The position numbers were made by a program, and so were the translations under genes. A DNA stretch of 44,886 nucleotides from Eutrophocola sp964503965 (lineage in GTDB: Bacteria; Pseudomonadota; Gammaproteobacteria; Pseudomonadales; Pseudohongiellaceae): positions 1-44,886 of the forward strand of contig CAZDCK010000025.1 of assembly GCA_964503965.1 (NCBI GenBank), written 5' to 3'. Below the pieces are notes generated by a model that was not told where the DNA came from, did no database searches, and saw only the letters and a list, made by a program, of their open reading frames with translations. Below, piece after piece: positions 42,482 through 44,886 of the stretch (position 1 is the first letter of the stretch; the number at the start of each line of letters is the position of its first letter).

Positions 42482-44764
42482 ATGATGACTTTATCCAGAG
42501 CACGAACTGTTTTTTTGACAATTGCCAGCCTGTTTTCAGGTTGTTACGGGACAGGCCTGTATGCCCAAAGTATTGCCGGCGGCAGGGCAGAGTTTTTGCT
42601 GGACAAGAGCAGGCTATGTTTTCCGGTGGCGCTGGTGGAAGAAGGCAGTTCCTACGATGTGTGTATGCAACTTGACAGTATTGATGAGGGATACAGCTTT
42701 ACGCTTGCCAGTGCAAGCCAAAGGGATGATGTGCCTGCCGGGGCCGCAACCTACAGTCCTCAGGATGGTCTGATCATTCCTGTTGTACGTTTCAGCAATG
42801 GGGCCACCTTTGTGAATGTGACTTTTGTGGCGTCTCTGGACAGCAGTACTTCAACTGTTCGCTTTGTAGTTACCGGTGGTGAGAAAGTGATTGTTAACCC
42901 GGATCACTCAATTGCACGGGTATGGAATGAAGAATTGCTGAATGGCATTCGCAACGATTTCGCCAGGCCAACAGTTCATTCGCGTAATCTCTTCCATACC
43001 TCTGCTGTGATGTATGACGCCTGGGCCGTATTCGATGAAACAGCAGATACTTATTTTCTGGGAAAGACACTTAATGGTGTTGAATGTCCTTATGAAGAGA
43101 TATCGGTGTCGGCAGGCGTGGAGTCAGCACGGCGAGAGGCAATCAGTTTTGCTGCCTTTCGCTTGTTAAAGCATCGATTTGCCAATGCTCCGGGGGCTGT
43201 CAGTGTGCTGAATGAATTCAATAATGTTTTTGCAGCACTGGGCTATGACGCCAATTACATCAGTACAGATTACAGTAACGGTAGTGCCGCAGCGCTGGGA
43301 AACCATCTTGCCGAGTGCATGATTGCCTACGGATTGCAGGACGGGGCCAATGAATCAAATGGTTATGCTCCAGAGAACTATATGCCGGTTAATACAGCGT
43401 TGGTACCAACAGAGAAAGGAAATCCAGTTCTGGAAAACCCCGATCGCTGGCAACCACTTTCTTTTGAGGTATTTCGTGATCAGAGTGGAAACCTGTTCCC
43501 TGGTGAAACACCGGAATTTGTTGGGCCCGAATGGGGTAGGGTACGGCCTTTCTCATTGCAGGAAGAGGACCTGACCATCTATCAGCGGAACGGGGCACAA
43601 TGGTGGGTTTATCATGACCCGGGTGATCCTCCTTTCATTGACGATAATGTTCTGGGTTTACCCCGGGGGGATTATTACAAGTGGGGCTTTCAACTGGTAA
43701 CACAATGGTCCTCCCATCTTGATCCGGACGATGGTGTCTTGTGGGATATCTCCCCTGCCAGCATCGGCAACATCCAGGAATATCCCATCACCGAGTTGCA
43801 ATATAAGTCCTTCTATCAATTGTCTGGGGGAGACACATCCCAGGGGCATCAGGTCAATCCGTATACGGGACAACCCTATGAACCCCAACTGGTCCCTCGG
43901 GGGGACTATGCCAGGGTTCTGGCCGAATTCTGGGCGGACGGTCCGGATTCGGAGACTCCGCCGGGTCACTGGTTCACTATTCTTAATTATGTGTCTGATA
44001 ATCCACTGACAGAAAAACGGTTTGCTGGAGAGGGGGATGTGCTTGATGATCTGGAATGGGATGTTAAAGCCTACTTCACACTTGGCGGGGCCATGCATGA
44101 TGCGGCCGTCACTGCCTGGGGCATCAAGGGCTGGTATGACTATATCCGGCCAATCTCGGCACTGCGCTACATGGCTGAAAAAGGGCAGAGCAGTAACCCC
44201 GAACAGGCGTCCTATGATCCTCAGGGAATCCAGTTGCTTCCCGGCTTCATAGAGCTGGTGACTGAAAATGACCCGTTGGCCCTGGAGAATCCGGATAATA
44301 TCGGCAAGATCAAGTTTTTCGCCTGGAAAGGCCCGGACTATGTGGAGGATCCCGAAACAGACTATGCCGGTGTAGACTGGATCCTGGCCGAGGACTGGTG
44401 GCCTTACCAGCGACCTTCATTTGTCACCCCGCCTTTTGCCGGTTATGTGTCCGGGCACAGCACCTTTTCCAGGGCGGCTGCACACGTCATGACCCTGCTT
44501 ACCGGCGATGAGTTCTTCCCTGGCGGCATGGGCGAATTTCATGCCCCAAAAAATGAATTCCTGGTCTTTGAAGAGGGTCCCAGCGTGGATGTCACCTTGC
44601 AGTGGGCAACCTACATGGACGCTTCAGACCAGACCAGTCTTTCCCGTATCTGGGGGGGAATCCATCCTCCTGCAGATGATATTCCGGGACGTCACCTGGG
44701 AGATATTGTGGGGCCTGAAGCGTTTGAATTTGCCAGGCAGTATTTTGCCGACCAGACGCCTTGA
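42482..44764 (+). CDS. exported vanadium-dependent haloperoxidase-like protein (PAP2 fold)
   Basis: The 760-aa product has a signal peptide (FLTIASLFSGCYGTGLYAQ), an extra N-terminal beta domain of about 120 residues, and a helical vanadate/PAP2 domain. The vanadate site is intact: K549-x6-R556-P, S657-G658-H659 (YVSGHSTFSRAA) and S721-R722-x5-H728-x3-D732. That is the order KX6RP, SGH, SRX5HX3D shared by vanadium chloro-/bromoperoxidases and acid phosphatases. The length, and a helical part split by a long middle (CMIAYGLQDGANESNGYAP), fit bacterial haloperoxidase-like proteins, not short phosphatases. Product: oxidation of halide by H2O2 outside the cytoplasm, or dephosphorylation. ATG 42485 is an alternative start. 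Confidence 0.88.
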   Translation: MMTLSRARTVFLTIASLFSGCYGTGLYAQSIAGGRAEFLLDKSRLCFPVALVEEGSSYDVCMQLDSIDEGYSFTLASASQRDDVPAGAATYSPQDGLIIPVVRFSNGATFVNVTFVASLDSSTSTVRFVVTGGEKVIVNPDHSIARVWNEELLNGIRNDFARPTVHSRNLFHTSAVMYDAWAVFDETADTYFLGKTLNGVECPYEEISVSAGVESARREAISFAAFRLLKHRFANAPGAVSVLNEFNNVFAALGYDANYISTDYSNGSAAALGNHLAECMIAYGLQDGANESNGYAPENYMPVNTALVPTEKGNPVLENPDRWQPLSFEVFRDQSGNLFPGETPEFVGPEWGRVRPFSLQEEDLTIYQRNGAQWWVYHDPGDPPFIDDNVLGLPRGDYYKWGFQLVTQWSSHLDPDDGVLWDISPASIGNIQEYPITELQYKSFYQLSGGDTSQGHQVNPYTGQPYEPQLVPRGDYARVLAEFWADGPDSETPPGHWFTILNYVSDNPLTEKRFAGEGDVLDDLEWDVKAYFTLGGAMHDAAVTAWGIKGWYDYIRPISALRYMAEKGQSSNPEQASYDPQGIQLLPGFIELVTENDPLALENPDNIGKIKFFAWKGPDYVEDPETDYAGVDWILAEDWWPYQRPSFVTPPFAGYVSGHSTFSRAAAHVMTLLTGDEFFPGGMGEFHAPKNEFLVFEEGPSVDVTLQWATYMDASDQTSLSRIWGGIHPPADDIPGRHLGDIVGPEAFEFARQYFADQTP

Positions 44765-44886
44765 TAAACTAACCGGGCGAATACCCGTAATGTCGGGATT
44801 TATTCCTGTCCTAATGAAATCAGGCTTTACTTAATATATAACATTAATAAAAATTAATAACCTATTGAAATATAAAAATAAAGTAT
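44765..44886. other. AT-rich window end without genes
   Basis: A weak CCCG-TAATGT-CGGG hairpin followed by ATTTATT near 44784-44804 could end the haloperoxidase transcript. The remaining bases are strongly AT-rich, like a promoter region for a gene beyond the window. Confidence 0.35.

Overview
The window looks like chromosomal DNA of a marine-type aerobic gammaproteobacterium (OMG/Pseudohongiella-like; inferred from gene content, not proven). The pointers are a gammaproteobacterial-type tRNA-Arg(ACG), PilU, AvtA, a Na+-pumping oxaloacetate decarboxylase in the order oadG-oadA-oadB, an aa3-type oxidase whose subunit II carries two cytochrome c domains, and several periplasmic PQQ dehydrogenases. 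I see no phage, transposase, CRISPR array or rRNA.

Layout. 1-200: tRNA-Arg with a terminator and a possible decayed tRNA copy. 319-1935: exported YtcJ-type amidohydrolase. 2011-5001: a coiled-coil gene and a GAF-GAF-PAS class III adenylate cyclase, both broken (three in-frame stops and one homopolymer frameshift). 5003-12130 (minus): a COG4798 methyltransferase-like protein, then the cytochrome c oxidase cluster read coxB(diheme)-ctaD-COX3-COX3-COX4-41 aa microprotein-31 aa microprotein-SURF1. An FNR/ANR-type promoter lies inside the cluster, upstream of the 31 aa peptide. 12669-13999: small membrane protein and an AraC/GyrI-like regulator. 14082-16445: an exported membrane protein, a FixH/YtkA-like protein and a MauG-type diheme peroxidase. 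16479-21655: a monohaem lipoprotein, an alpha/beta hydrolase lacking the usual Ser nucleophile, and a PVA-dehydrogenase-like PQQ enzyme. 21704-26702 (minus): a tight operon of Kef-type antiporter, sulfotransferase, GT4 glycosyltransferase and DUF2334 deacetylase. 26970-30345: oadGAB. 30460-33868: DUF2845 protein, exported hypothetical, PilU, DUF4097-like protein. 34204-40826: a PQQ-cytochrome c dehydrogenase with a CX3CH haem motif, AvtA, a dihaem cytochrome translationally coupled to a second PQQ dehydrogenase, and a TPR protein. 40944-44764: an MFS transporter divergent from an exported vanadium-haloperoxidase-like protein, with a cluster of TCAGGA half-sites between them.

How they fit: much of the window is periplasmic redox. 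The PQQ dehydrogenases oxidise (probably alcohol) substrates and pass electrons through haem c domains to the caa3-like oxidase. Both methanol-dehydrogenase-type enzymes carry the Asp-x-Asp signature of lanthanide-dependent members. No PQQ synthesis genes, and no ctaA/ctaB/cox11, are in the window. No single undescribed system is obvious. The best candidates for new biology are the FNR-promoted 31 aa peptide inside the oxidase locus, the antiporter/sulfotransferase/glycosyltransferase/deacetylase operon, and the YtkA-MauG triad.
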